Positions 14,350-14,537 of a stretch of 14,537 nt of DNA are shown here, piece after piece. The DNA is from Bacteroidales bacterium UBA1256 (GTDB lineage: Bacteria; Bacteroidota; Bacteroidia; Bacteroidales; Paludibacteraceae): contig DBVU01000076.1 of assembly GCA_002308195.1 (NCBI GenBank), forward strand, positions 3,889-18,425. The letters are read 5' to 3'. A program made the position numbers and the translations under genes. A model generated the notes under the pieces. It had not been told where the DNA came from and ran no database searches. It saw nothing but the letters and a program-made list of their open reading frames with translations. Positions within the stretch are counted from its first letter, which is position 1. Each line of letters begins with the position of its first letter.

Positions 14350-14516
14350 TTTGCCGCTATTGTCTGCTCCACGAGTTGGGACATTGCCGCAAGACCAATC
14401 CTTATCCTATGGATAAGGAACCGCGTTACTTACGCCTACGAACGGGCACAATGGTCCGGTTGACTTTCGACTGCAAAAACTGCCAGATGCTGATTGACAA
14501 AATGTACTCTGATTAA
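14325..14516 (+). CDS. Detached C-terminal Cys cluster of a U32 protein
   Basis: A frame of 63 residues starting at an ATG 25 nt inside the U32 gene and ending at the TAA at 14514-14516. It contains LMICRYCLLHELGHC (Cys10, Cys13, Cys21) and LTFDCKNCQMLI (Cys50, Cys53), which match the last part of long Bacteroidales U32 proteins (pattern LM.T+.C+.+.LG.C followed by L.FDC..C.M). In those proteins this is one chain with the upstream core. Here it lies in a different frame, and some 60-75 residues normally found between the LxxWRR helix and this cluster seem absent. It is therefore best read as the 3' remnant of a gene broken by a deletion with frameshift. A coupled small protein supplying the cluster in trans remains possible. 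Confidence 0.65.
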   Translation: MEKNDHLMICRYCLLHELGHCRKTNPYPMDKEPRYLRLRTGTMVRLTFDCKNCQMLIDKMYSD

Positions 14517-14537
14517 GATTTTGTTCTATTTTCCCGT

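Overview
The window reads as chromosomal DNA of a Bacteroidales bacterium (phylum Bacteroidota). The evidence is the gene families (DUF5020, DUF4301, DUF4292, a C10/streptopain-like protease with a C-terminal secretion tail, an EnvC-type M23 protein with dead metal sites, a long U32 protein), the lack of Shine-Dalgarno motifs, A-rich leaders, and two promoters of the Bacteroides type (TTTG, 20 nt, TAnnTTTG). I see no phage, integrase, transposase, CRISPR array, tRNA or rRNA.

Layout. (1) 1-2379, plus strand: the 3' end of a secreted protein with a C-terminal sorting-type tail, then a DUF5020/Tsx-like outer-membrane protein whose start codon lies inside that tail, then an NhaC-type Na+/H+ antiporter behind a short repeat-rich spacer. 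(2) 2330-3691, minus strand: a DUF4301 protein, convergent with the antiporter and overlapping it by 50 nt. (3) 3692-4191: a 500-nt regulatory region. It holds a promoter for each direction, an array of 11-bp tandem repeats, two perfect AT-rich dyads, a hairpin and, inside the presumed 5' leader of the protease gene, a frameshifted fossil of a secretion-tail coding sequence. (4) 4192-14516, plus strand: twelve reading frames with no gap above 2 nt and overlaps up to 25 nt. In order they are C10 protease, diacylglycerol/lipid kinase, dUTPase, TPR protein, DUF4292 lipoprotein, EnvC-like protein, FKBP-like lipoprotein, CxxC/Rieske-like lipoprotein, RimM-like protein, TrmH/SpoU methyltransferase, U32 protein, and a small frame carrying the C-terminal Cys cluster of a U32 protein.

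Working together: the last cluster looks like one long transcript. It mixes envelope functions (secreted protease, lipid kinase, EnvC, lipoproteins), nucleotide hygiene (Dut) and RNA modification or ribosome maturation (RimM, TrmH, U32). Placing a secreted protease at the head, joined by TAATG to a lipid kinase, is the least ordinary part of the arrangement.

I did not find a convincing wholly new system. The points most worth a second look are: the U32 gene, which carries an 8-bp microsatellite and a second 7/8-bp repeat in its coding sequence and appears broken near its 3' end; the fossil tail and dense repeat/dyad cluster upstream of the protease; and a RimM-like protein whose N-terminal signature is eroded. 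Family assignments are from memory of conserved motifs; no database search was run.
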